DNA of 64,000 nt from CAVRCT01 sp963719645 (GTDB lineage Bacteria; Pseudomonadota; Gammaproteobacteria; DSM-16500), in assembly GCA_963719645.1 (NCBI GenBank), contig CAVRCT010000001.1, forward strand, positions 310,001 to 374,000, in the 5' to 3' direction. The stretch's first letter is position 1, and each line of letters begins with the position of its first letter. The notes under the pieces were generated by a model. It saw nothing but the letters and a program-made list of their open reading frames with translations, had not been told where the DNA came from and did not search any database. This document shows positions 51,590 through 58,884 of this stretch, in pieces. A program made the position numbers and the translations under genes.

Positions 51590-51735
51590 TGTACGGTAAT
51601 AAAAAAGGGAAGTGATAGATCGTGAGATCCTAGGGCTACGAGCCCGTGACGAAGCTTGATCGTCACTTCCCACCCTTAACTTAACTCGTACAGTTGCCTG
51701 GGACTATGATCCCGTATCAACAAGGCTGAGTGCCA
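51590..51735 (+). ncRNA. Predicted bridge RNA of the IS110 element
   Basis: Two stem-loops precede the transposase. Target loop: stem GGGAAGTGA (51607-51615) with TCACTTCCC (51663-51671). Inside, GAGATCCT (51624-51631) equals the left target, then a small hairpin GGGCT-ACG-AGCCC, then CGAAG (51650-51654), the complement of the right target CTTCG. Donor loop: ACTC (51684-51687) with GAGT (51728-51731). Inside, ACAGTTGCCT (51690-51699) equals the element's right end ACAGTTGCT but for one extra C, then hairpin GGGA/TCCC (51700-51713), then ACAAG (51720-51724), the complement of the left end CTTGT. This reproduces the guide layout known for IS621. RNA ends are estimates. Confidence 0.88.
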
Positions 51736-51748
51736 AAGGAATAATATT

Positions 51749-52702
51749 ATGACAATTCAAGATGGAAAATGCTATATCGGTATTGATGTTTCTAAAGCAA
51801 TTTTAGATGTATATGTTTTGCCTTACGAAAAATATATGCAATTTAAAAATGATGCCAAAGGAATAAAGAAATTAACTGAAAAATTGAAATCATTTCCCCA
51901 GACTTCTATTGCAATGGAAGCCACTGGAGGTTACGAAAAACCTATAGCTCAGTCATTGCAAAAAGTCGGGCTTAGCGTTTCTATTGTTAACCCCAGGCTC
52001 ATTAGAGATTTTGCAAAAGCACTTGGAAAACTGGCTAAAACAGACCGAATTGATGCTAAAGTCATTGCCTTATTTGCAGAGAAAATGCAACCTCAGGCAA
52101 ATGTGCTACACAATGAAGATCAGCAAAAATTGGCGGGGCTTAATGTGCGCAGACGCCAGATTATCGACATGATTACGATGGAAAAAAATCGTCTAGATAA
52201 GGTAAGCAATGACCTAAAAAAATCAATTCAGCGAATCATAAAAGCATTGGAAAAAGAATTACAAACAATTAATGAAGCATTAGCAAAGTCTATCCAAAAT
52301 GATGAGACCTTTGCGCAAAAAAACGCCTTGTTAAAAAGCATTAAAGGGGTGGGTTCTGTTGTTGCTGCTGGACTCATTTCAGACTTGCCCGAATTAGGAA
52401 GTCTAGGCTCAAAGCAAATTAGTGCCCTTGCTGGTTTAGCGCCTTACAATCGTGACAGCGGCACATTACGAGGTAAACGGACCATTTGGGGAGGAAGATC
52501 TTCTGTGCGTACCATGCTATATATGGCCACTTTAGTTGCAATAAGACATAATCCACAAATAAAAAACTTTTACGAGCGTTTATGTAATGCAGGAAAACTG
52601 AAGAAAGTGGCCATAATTGCTTGTATGCATAAGTTATTAATTATCATAAACGCCATGATTAAACATAATGAAGCATGGCGAGTAGCTTCTATTGAAGTTT
52701 AA
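51749..52702 (+). CDS. IS110-family transposase (bridge-RNA-guided recombinase)
   Basis: The 317-residue protein has the N-terminal RuvC-like DEDD domain (Asp13 in IGIDVSKAILD, Glu57 in MEATGGYE, Asp99 and Asp102 in KTDRIDAKVIA). A coiled-coil linker (~140-190) leads to the C-terminal Transposase_20 domain with IKGVGSVVAAGLISDLPELG and the catalytic Ser237 in NRDSGTLRGKR. All catalytic residues are kept and the frame is intact. Ribosome-binding site AAAGGA precedes the ATG. The protein should exchange strands at CT cores chosen by the upstream RNA. Confidence 0.95.
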   Translation: MTIQDGKCYIGIDVSKAILDVYVLPYEKYMQFKNDAKGIKKLTEKLKSFPQTSIAMEATGGYEKPIAQSLQKVGLSVSIVNPRLIRDFAKALGKLAKTDRIDAKVIALFAEKMQPQANVLHNEDQQKLAGLNVRRRQIIDMITMEKNRLDKVSNDLKKSIQRIIKALEKELQTINEALAKSIQNDETFAQKNALLKSIKGVGSVVAAGLISDLPELGSLGSKQISALAGLAPYNRDSGTLRGKRTIWGGRSSVRTMLYMATLVAIRHNPQIKNFYERLCNAGKLKKVAIIACMHKLLIIINAMIKHNEAWRVASIEV

Positions 52703-52719
52703 TTTTCAAGACAGTTGCT

Positions 52720-53060
52720 TCGGAGCGAAAAGCACTCAGGATGACAGCCCTTTCTTAAGCACTCAAGATGACAAGTCCTTTCTTAAGCACTTAGGAGGCA
52801 GCTCTTTCTTAAGAAAGGGCTTGTCATCCTGAGCGCTTTTCGCTCCGAAGGATCCCCCTATATAGCAGAGAGATGCTTAGGAAGTTTTTCAGCTAAGTCT
52901 CAGAAATTTGCGGGAGATCCTTCGGAGCGAAAAGCACTCAGGATGACAGCCCTTTCTTAAGCACTCAAGATGACAGCCCTTTCTTAAGCACTCAGGATGA
53001 CAGCCCTTTCTTAAGCACTCAAGATGACAAGCCCTTTCTTAATCACTCAAGATGACAACT
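52720..53060. repeat. Right part of the split palindrome, tandem units and an intact 125-bp copy
   Basis: 52720-52745 completes the IS-split palindrome. 52746-52820 holds tandem CTTTCTTAAGCACTCAAGAT units. 52823-52947 is an intact 125-bp palindrome, and 52948-53065 another run of ~27-bp units. A frame starting at 53024 runs out of this repeat and is not considered a gene. Confidence 0.85.
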
Positions 53061-53247
53061 CTTTCTTAAACACTTCTTTCTCTGGTACCATCGAAGTTTT
53101 TGATCTTATTATATATTCTATCCTAACCGCTAAATCTGATCACAATTTAACCACCAAAACCTGCTTTATGTTAAAACCATTTTGCATTTTGTGTATTTTT
53201 AGTATAATGGCCCTAGTTTTACTACTTAACTCTGAGGGAGAGTAAGC

Positions 53248-53469
53248 ATGAGGAAAATTGTACTTTTTTCGATAGCGTTACTTGTCAGTTTAAATACCTT
53301 TGCGGCAAGCCATCTTGGTGACTCCATCGCAAAAACGATGAACAAACAAGATAATGCTCGTAAAGATTCCCAAAGCTCGTCGATATTCTACGGCGGAAAA
53401 GATATTTCGCATCCTATGGTTGCAGCGGCGACGGAAACAAATTCGTTTGCACATATCATCGCAAGTTAA
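53248..53469 (+). CDS. Small exported protein
   Basis: The 73-residue protein has a textbook signal peptide (MRKIVLFSIALLVSLNTFAA, cleavage after FAA), leaving a ~53-residue hydrophilic peptide without cysteine. GAGGGAGAG lies six bases before the ATG, and a Rho-independent terminator follows 22 bases after the stop, so it is a complete single-gene unit. No family recognised. Both transcription and translation signals make it a credible real gene despite its size. Confidence 0.75.
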   Translation: MRKIVLFSIALLVSLNTFAASHLGDSIAKTMNKQDNARKDSQSSSIFYGGKDISHPMVAAATETNSFAHIIAS

Positions 53470-53491
53470 ACCACTGCTTAATTGAATCTTA

Positions 53492-53519
53492 CCAAGCCTC
53501 TTTTAGAGGCTTGGTTTTC
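53492..53519 (+). terminator. Rho-independent terminator
   Basis: CCAAGCCTC, TTTTA loop, GAGGCTTGG followed by TTTTC. A 9-bp perfect stem directly after the small exported protein gene. Confidence 0.88.
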
Positions 53520-53530
53520 ATATGTCAAAC

Positions 53531-53623
53531 TGAGCCGCGACCGTTAGGGAGCGATCACCAATGATTCTATTTTCGTATCTATTTATTCGCAGCTCATGTG
53601 ACGCTCCCTGACGGTCGCGGCTC
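53531..53623. repeat. Single palindromic unit (GAGCCGCGACCGTCAGGGAG family), copy 5
   Basis: TGAGCCGCGACCGTTAGGGA pairs with TCCCTGACGGTCGCGGCTC across a ~45-bp loop. Same arms as at 491 and 34175 but alone, with one base change in the left arm. Lies between convergent genes. Confidence 0.8.
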
Positions 53624-53655
53624 TGTCTGAAATTTGGAGCTACAAATTGGTATCG

Positions 53656-54324
53656 TTAGATTGATTTACTGCGACCTCTCGGATGTTTATTACTCAGTCC
53701 AGATTCATCACTTGGCGCTACACTATCAGATTTTTTATCTGCTGATTTCGCAAATCCTAATGTGATATTAGCAGTTTCATTTTTGCGATCAAAAAGGCTG
53801 CCTTTTTTGTCAAGCTCAGCTAAAAATTCACTTAAAAAAGTTTTTTCCTTTTTTTGCCTCTCAACTATATCGTTATATGATTCATCTTTTTTTGCTTCAT
53901 TCTCATAAATAGCAAGTGTTGATGTTTGAGTGACTAGATTTTTTTGAACCTCTTTTACCATCTCTTGTTCCCATTTTTTGAGATCCGTAAAAACTTCTGG
54001 CTTGTTACTGAATAACTGTAATTTACCACTCTCTGCAAGATGTCTTAGTGCAAACAAACTATCACCAGCAGAATCAAATGCCAAACCATATCGCTCTCGT
54101 TCTCCACGATATCGCCATTCTCGATAATTAATTCCTTTCTTATCCAACTCTTTTTTGAGTTTCTCAAACATCTCCCTTCCTGCACTAGCACCTTCCGCTA
54201 AGTTTTCAATAGCAAATTTGGCTTCCGCAAAATGAGTGGAGGAAAATTGTTTTGTGCTATCACCAAACGATAAGTGAGTAAATCCAATTTCTCTGGAACT
54301 TTTTTGGGTAAATAGTTGTGGCAT
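53656..54324 (-). CDS. Hypothetical protein
   Basis: Start set at the ATG at 54322-54324 (MPQLFTQKSSREIGFTHLSF), eight bases after CAGGAG; an earlier in-frame GTG-ATG pair is too close to that site. The 222-residue product is polar, mostly helical, with no signal peptide or membrane helix, and ends with a basic tail (HPRGRSKSI). Aromatic/charged YREWRYRGERERYGLAFDSA near 75-95 and Lys/Glu-rich coiled-coil parts are visible. No known family recognised. It and the next gene are transcribed in the same direction, ~190 bases apart, and could be a lineage-specific pair. Confidence 0.6.
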   Translation of the reverse strand: MPQLFTQKSSREIGFTHLSFGDSTKQFSSTHFAEAKFAIENLAEGASAGREMFEKLKKELDKKGINYREWRYRGERERYGLAFDSAGDSLFALRHLAESGKLQLFSNKPEVFTDLKKWEQEMVKEVQKNLVTQTSTLAIYENEAKKDESYNDIVERQKKEKTFLSEFLAELDKKGSLFDRKNETANITLGFAKSADKKSDSVAPSDESGLSNKHPRGRSKSI

Positions 54325-54359
54325 GACCATCACTCCTGAAAATATGATTTATATGATCT

Positions 54360-54445
54360 ATACCAATTGCACTTTGAAATACAAAATTCTCGGTATCATC
54401 CTACGCGCGATCACACCGAATTTCAAAGGTGTATCTTTATAGTAT
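54360..54445. repeat. Short imperfect palindrome
   Basis: GCACTTTGAAATACAAAATTCTCGGTAT and ACACCGAATTTCAAAGGTGT are arms of a hairpin related to the outer part of the repeat at 9186-9315. It lies upstream of the unknown 222-residue gene; a TATAAT-like hexamer for that gene is visible just beyond it on the minus strand (~54441-54448). Confidence 0.5.
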
Positions 54446-54518
54446 ATTATAGCAGTAAATAATTAGTAAAATTAACCATCATTAAGTGGCTAATTCTAAA
54501 TAACTTTAAAAACGTCAG

Positions 54519-55826
54519 TTATATTGAAGCAGTATTCCCTTTAGTCTGTCGTTTATTTTCCTTCATAACCATTTCGTGAAGTTTAGAAAGTGTCTTGTTT
54601 TCATCTTTAATATCATTCGCCAAGCTGCTAGATTGATATTTATTATAATCAATAATTGTTTTAAAAAAATTCGTCAATACATCGCCAAGATTCTTATCTT
54701 CCGGTGGATCACCAAATAATCCGCAACAATAACTATGATTAATTGTATAATTAAAAGAATACTCAAGTGGGACGACTTGTTTTTCATCAGCATTATCATC
54801 ACGAAACCGATGCTCAGTCAGTGAACTATAAGCATCTTCACAAACACTGACGATGGCCGCTAATTTTTCTTTTTGGTCTAAACTTTTAAAATGCAAGATT
54901 TGATTCATCAATCGCACACATTCTTGTACCGATTTGCTAAGCTTATTATTTTTTTGCAATGCTTCTAAATATAAAATTGATTTCTTTAACTGAGAAACAA
55001 TAGAACCAAAATTTTCCACATCTCGGTTCCAACCCGCCGCTCGATATTGATAAGGCTCAGATTTAAATTGTGGACGAGGCCTTGATAATTCTTTCTCATC
55101 TACCAATGCCTTGACGTCAGGGTTATTAACAAGCGCGTGCCAGCATTCTGGTAAAAAATTTCTAAATACATTGATGTAATATCCAAACTGATCACTCTCT
55201 TGACGTATCGATACAAATGAATTTACTCTCAAATCAGTTTGATTTAACGACGTTGGAAATGCACCATGCGCTTTCAATTCTGTTTCAATTTCTTTCGCCA
55301 TCGCCAGTAAGTTCGTTGTATCAACTTTTCCATTCTCATCTTTATAAATATAATCAGTAATAGGTGCTGATTCCAAAAAGCGCTTTCGTTCCGCTGCAAA
55401 ATACTGCTTCGTACACTCAAGATTTTCTAATACAAATTTTTGCTCATCAGGATCAGAAATTTTTTTGGCTTCTATCTCATCTAATGCTACCTGCATTTCA
55501 GAACCAACAGTTGTTTTTATTAGTAATGCTGGATCGATTAATTTTAAACAACCAAAAATATTGGCGTACTTTAAAAAAATAGGAGAAACAATGCTCCAAC
55601 CCTTCGCTATTTCAAGCGTGCCAAAATTGACATGCAGCTTAATCGGCGCCTGCAATTGCTCCGCAAGATTTGTTTTCTCTACGAATATAAAATCCTCTTT
55701 AATATAAGCTTTGACCTCAAGTTTTCCTTCCTTTGAATCATATTGAATAGATTCATGAGAATTATCAGTAGCCAATTTCTGAAATTGATCAAATAAAATG
55801 AGTGGGCTAGCTAATTGACGTTGCAT
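54519..55826 (-). CDS. Hypothetical protein, possible effector
   Basis: The 435-residue protein starts MQRQLASPLILFDQFQKLAT with AGGAGG eleven bases upstream. No signal peptide or membrane helix. Mostly helical; a beta-rich start (LEVKAYIKEDFIFVEKTN) is followed by helices, with a Cys pair in HSYCCGLFGD near the C-terminus and a polar Lys/Asn-rich tail. No known domain recognised. Size, cytosolic character and lack of conserved motifs fit the many lineage-specific genes of host-associated Legionellales. Confidence 0.6.
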   Translation of the reverse strand: MQRQLASPLILFDQFQKLATDNSHESIQYDSKEGKLEVKAYIKEDFIFVEKTNLAEQLQAPIKLHVNFGTLEIAKGWSIVSPIFLKYANIFGCLKLIDPALLIKTTVGSEMQVALDEIEAKKISDPDEQKFVLENLECTKQYFAAERKRFLESAPITDYIYKDENGKVDTTNLLAMAKEIETELKAHGAFPTSLNQTDLRVNSFVSIRQESDQFGYYINVFRNFLPECWHALVNNPDVKALVDEKELSRPRPQFKSEPYQYRAAGWNRDVENFGSIVSQLKKSILYLEALQKNNKLSKSVQECVRLMNQILHFKSLDQKEKLAAIVSVCEDAYSSLTEHRFRDDNADEKQVVPLEYSFNYTINHSYCCGLFGDPPEDKNLGDVLTNFFKTIIDYNKYQSSSLANDIKDENKTLSKLHEMVMKENKRQTKGNTASI

Positions 55827-56001
55827 GATAGATGCGCCTCCTAGTTAATATAGTTTAGCATTCTTTTCAAGTTTATTTTGGAGCCTAACCTTTAAAAATG
55901 TGATGGTAAGTAACTAGACGGGCAGATTAAAACCCCAGATTGCATCCGGGCTACTACAACTCGAAAGGATGAAATGAAGTGAAGATATGGGAAATAAAGG
56001 A

Positions 56002-57906
56002 TTATTGATTTTCTAACACAATTTTTGCATTCGTCATCAACGATTTTTTATATAACTCGTACTCTAGACCACCTTGTGAACCTTGAATTTGATCGGCATA
56101 AGCCTGGTACTGATCTTTGGAATTAGTCGCTAGATTCGGTTCTTTGAGTGCAGTGAGTGCAACAATCGCATAACCATTCGCAGATTTACTAAAATCAAAT
56201 GTTGTTTGATTCGTCTGCGGTTTTGGCATTGCAAATGCCGTATCCAAAATTGCTTGGTCAATTTTACTGGCATGGCGACCAGTAAAACCAACGTTTGTTT
56301 CTACTAAATTGTATTTCGCTTTCGCTTGATCCAACGTTAATTGACCCGCATTCAACGCAGCCGTTGTTGTGCTCGCAAATTGCTGTAATTTTTCTTCAAT
56401 GGCATTCGCTGCCAATTTACCTTCAATTTGTTTTTTGACTGCTTCCAAGGATAGCAGTGCAGCAGGCACATGGTTTTTAACCCGTAACACAACGAGTGTG
56501 TCAGAATTCAGCTGAATCACATCGCTATTATTTTGCAAATTCAATACATCATTACTAAATGCCGTCTCACGAACCTTTTCATGATTCGTGATATCTTTGC
56601 CGCCTTTATCTTTAGTAAATAAGCTCGACGTTTGAATCGGTAGATTTAATACTTTTGCGGCAGTGGCTAACGATTCTGGATGCTCATAGGTTGAGCTTGC
56701 TAATTTTTCGCGTAAATCACCAAATTCGACTTCAGCTTGTTGGTGCGCATAAACTTCACTGACTTTATTTTTAACTGTTTCAAATGGCTGCACTGCGGCT
56801 TCTTTATAGCTGAGCACTTTTAGCAATACGAATCCTTTGTTTGTTCTCAGGGGTTCGGAAACCTGCCCTACTTTGGTTAAACCCGAAATAGTCTTTTGTA
56901 ATTCAGTCGGAAACTGTTCTAGCGCGAGTGATTTTTTTAATTTATCATCACCTGCTGTTACAGAAGATGTCTTAATCATTTCAGCAAAGCTTTTGCCTGA
57001 ATTTGCTAATTTAGCTAACTCAGTCATTTTAGTCAGCGCTTGCTTCACATCGTCATCGGTTGCAGTGGGCATTAGCGGTAAAATAATTTCATCGATTTGC
57101 CATTGCGCGGGTAATGCAAATTGATTTGAATTTTCATTATAGGAATTTTTCAATGCGCTATCCGTAGGATGAATAGTATTCGCTAAATCACTGGTTGAAA
57201 GAACAATATAGTCAATGCTGACTTGTTCAGGTGTTTTGAAATCGTCTTGATGTTGTTTGTAATAGGCTGCAATCGCTTCATCGGAAATCATTACCGGCTG
57301 TTTGGCAAATAAGTCTTGGGGAATTGTTAAATATTGAATATCACGCATTTGTTCAACCAATGAAATGCTATTGTCAATTTCATTGGGTAATGCAAACGAT
57401 GAAAAAATCATGCCTAAACGTGGTTGATCTATTAATAGCGCTGTTTTAAGCACTTCTAAAAATTCACCTGGATTAAATAACGTTGCCGCTAACACTTGCT
57501 GAAAACGATTAAATGAAAATTCACCGTTCACTTGAAATTCAGGTATGCCCTGTAAAAAATTATCAACTTGGTCTTGAGTAATACGAAAATCAGCTTGTTC
57601 TGAGGCTTGTTTTAATACTTGAATTTCAATCAGTGAGTTCAGTGATCGTCGCTTTAAACTGGCTTCTTCGCTCATTGGCAATTGATTGCCTGCATACTGC
57701 GTTTGCATCTGACGTCGTAGACGCTCATAGGATTCAGCGAGCGCGCTTTTTGAAATTTCCACGCCATTTACTTTTGCCACGTTATCATTATTGGTGGCAG
57801 TGATCAAATAGCTATGAATGCCCCACAATGCAAATGATAGGATAAGAAGTGAAATAATAATTCCGGCTATCCAGCCATGGGTATAATCACGAATAGTCTG
57901 CAGCAT
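56002..57906 (-). CDS. ppiD: Periplasmic folding chaperone PpiD
   Basis: The 634-residue protein has a cytoplasmic N-terminus, one membrane helix (~13-36, WIAGIIISLLILSFALWGIH) and a SurA-like N-terminal domain (KVNGVEISKSALAESYERLR). A parvulin-type region lies at about 260-365 (QIDEIILPLMPTA, FAEMIKTSS, VGQVSEPLRTNKGFVLLKVL), and a C-terminal domain follows. Length equals E. coli PpiD (623). It helps proteins leaving the Sec channel. In E. coli the order is clpP-clpX-lon-hupB-ppiD, the same as here, with two tRNA genes inserted before ppiD. Confidence 0.94.
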   Translation of the reverse strand: MLQTIRDYTHGWIAGIIISLLILSFALWGIHSYLITATNNDNVAKVNGVEISKSALAESYERLRRQMQTQYAGNQLPMSEEASLKRRSLNSLIEIQVLKQASEQADFRITQDQVDNFLQGIPEFQVNGEFSFNRFQQVLAATLFNPGEFLEVLKTALLIDQPRLGMIFSSFALPNEIDNSISLVEQMRDIQYLTIPQDLFAKQPVMISDEAIAAYYKQHQDDFKTPEQVSIDYIVLSTSDLANTIHPTDSALKNSYNENSNQFALPAQWQIDEIILPLMPTATDDDVKQALTKMTELAKLANSGKSFAEMIKTSSVTAGDDKLKKSLALEQFPTELQKTISGLTKVGQVSEPLRTNKGFVLLKVLSYKEAAVQPFETVKNKVSEVYAHQQAEVEFGDLREKLASSTYEHPESLATAAKVLNLPIQTSSLFTKDKGGKDITNHEKVRETAFSNDVLNLQNNSDVIQLNSDTLVVLRVKNHVPAALLSLEAVKKQIEGKLAANAIEEKLQQFASTTTAALNAGQLTLDQAKAKYNLVETNVGFTGRHASKIDQAILDTAFAMPKPQTNQTTFDFSKSANGYAIVALTALKEPNLATNSKDQYQAYADQIQGSQGGLEYELYKKSLMTNAKIVLENQ

Positions 57907-58036
57907 ACTTGCTACGTCTCGCTTATTTTGGGATGTTTGAAATAACTCTTTTTTTTATTAGCAAAATCCCTTTTCCAGTCTTAATAAAATTCAGCAATTT
58001 TATACTCGTACGCTAAGAGTATATACTGAACATTCC

Positions 58037-58074
58037 ATAAAAAAGGCGTATCTCTCAATGAGGACACGCCTTGT
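58037..58074 (-). terminator. Rho-independent terminator of the tRNA transcript
   Basis: On the minus strand AAGGCGT and ACGCCTT form a stem around GTCCTCATTGAGAGAT (with an inner CTCA/TGAG pairing), followed by TTTT. It lies directly downstream of tRNA-Asp. Confidence 0.8.
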
Positions 58075-58081
58075 CAAAACT

Positions 58082-58158
58082 TGGCGGAGTGGACGGGACT
58101 CGAACCCGCGACCCCCGGCGTGACAGGCCGGTATTCTAACCAACTGAACTACCACTCC
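58082..58158 (-). tRNA. tRNA-Asp (anticodon GTC)
   Basis: 77 nt with encoded CCA. Acceptor arms GGAGTGG/CCACTCC, anticodon loop CTGTCAC giving GTC, T-loop GGTTCGAGTCC. It follows tRNA-Val by 28 bases and is the last gene before the terminator. Confidence 0.96.
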
Positions 58159-58186
58159 AAAATCTTTCTAATATATAACTTAAAAA

Positions 58187-58262
58187 TGGTGGGTGCTGAG
58201 GGGTTCGAACCCACGACCCTCGCCTTGTAAGGGCGATGCTCTCCCAGCTGAGCTAAGCACCC
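58187..58262 (-). tRNA. tRNA-Val (anticodon TAC)
   Basis: 76 nt with encoded CCA. Acceptor GGGTGCT/AGCACCC, D-arm AGCTCAGCTGGGAGAGC, anticodon TAC in CTTACAA, T-loop GGTTCGAACCC. Between hupB and tRNA-Asp; hupB, both tRNAs and the terminator may form one transcript. Confidence 0.97.
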
Positions 58263-58387
58263 GACATCAAAGTTTCTATTTGAACACTTTATTGTCTTTT
58301 TTATAACCTTTGCTATATAAATAAGAAACGGGAATTTAACCGAAAACTCTGATAGTTACAATGACTAAATGAGCTTTTTTCTTATTT

Positions 58388-58675
58388 TTATTCTTTCTCT
58401 TTGCCTTTAACAGCGTCTTTTAATGCCTTACCCGGTTTAAAGCCAACGACTTTTGCTGCATTAATATTAATTTCTTGTCCGGTTTGTGGATTACGGCCTT
58501 TTCTAGCCGCTCGTTGTCGCACCACAAAGGTACCAAAATTAACTAATACAACAGGTTCATCTTTTTTTAATGATGCAGTAATAGCATCGATTAATGCGCC
58601 TAAGGCGCGTTCTGCAGACGCTTTGGTGACTTCAGCATTTTCTGCGATTAATTCTACCAGCTCAGCTCTATTCAT
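58388..58675 (-). CDS. hupB: DNA-binding protein HU
   Basis: Start set at the ATG at 58673-58675 (MNRAELVELIAENAEVTKAS), preceded by AGAGGACA. The 95-residue protein has the HU/IHF signature: VNFGTFVVRQRAARKGRNPQ, the beta-arm with TGQEININAAKVVGFKPGKA. Histone-like protein that bends DNA without sequence preference. Position between lon and ppiD is the standard one. Confidence 0.96.
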   Translation of the reverse strand: MNRAELVELIAENAEVTKASAERALGALIDAITASLKKDEPVVLVNFGTFVVRQRAARKGRNPQTGQEININAAKVVGFKPGKALKDAVKGKEKE

Positions 58676-58884
58676 TATGTCCTCTACTCTCAACTGTCCT
58701 AAATTAACTTGCTTCGCCTTCCACTCATGCTTTTTTACAGCTCCGATTGGAGTGTGATTTATACCAATTGGGAGAAATGTGTGTCAAGCGAAGTATTTAA
58801 AAAATCTGTTTTATTTTTTGGTTTGTCGTTCTTGTGCTTATGAAAAGAGCTGTCAACTTGAGTGCTTAAGATGACAGCTCTTTC

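Larger units (their letters stand above)
51543..52717 (+). mobile_element. Complete IS110-family insertion sequence (IS621-like), with CT core
   Basis: The ends are inferred from the interrupted target. Left flank GGGAGATCCT and right flank TCGGAGCGAAA are contiguous in intact palindromes, and CT is present at both junctions (51543-51544 and 52718-52719). The element is ~1,175 bp, lacks terminal inverted repeats and makes no long target duplication, as expected for IS110. It carries a ~200-nt structured leader and one transposase gene. Inserted in a chromosomal palindromic repeat, the preference of IS621 and other IS110 members. Confidence 0.92.

Noticed and set aside
53024..53245. 73-codon plus-strand frame before the small exported protein
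   Set aside because: Starts within tandem repeat units, lacks a ribosome-binding site, and its second half is AT-rich promoter sequence of the next gene.
54478..54502. Third PmrA-like box (CTTAAT-GATGG-TTAATT) upstream of the 222-residue gene
   Set aside because: The second half-site is one base out of register and the -10-like TATAAT is about 22 bases away, unlike the two accepted sites.
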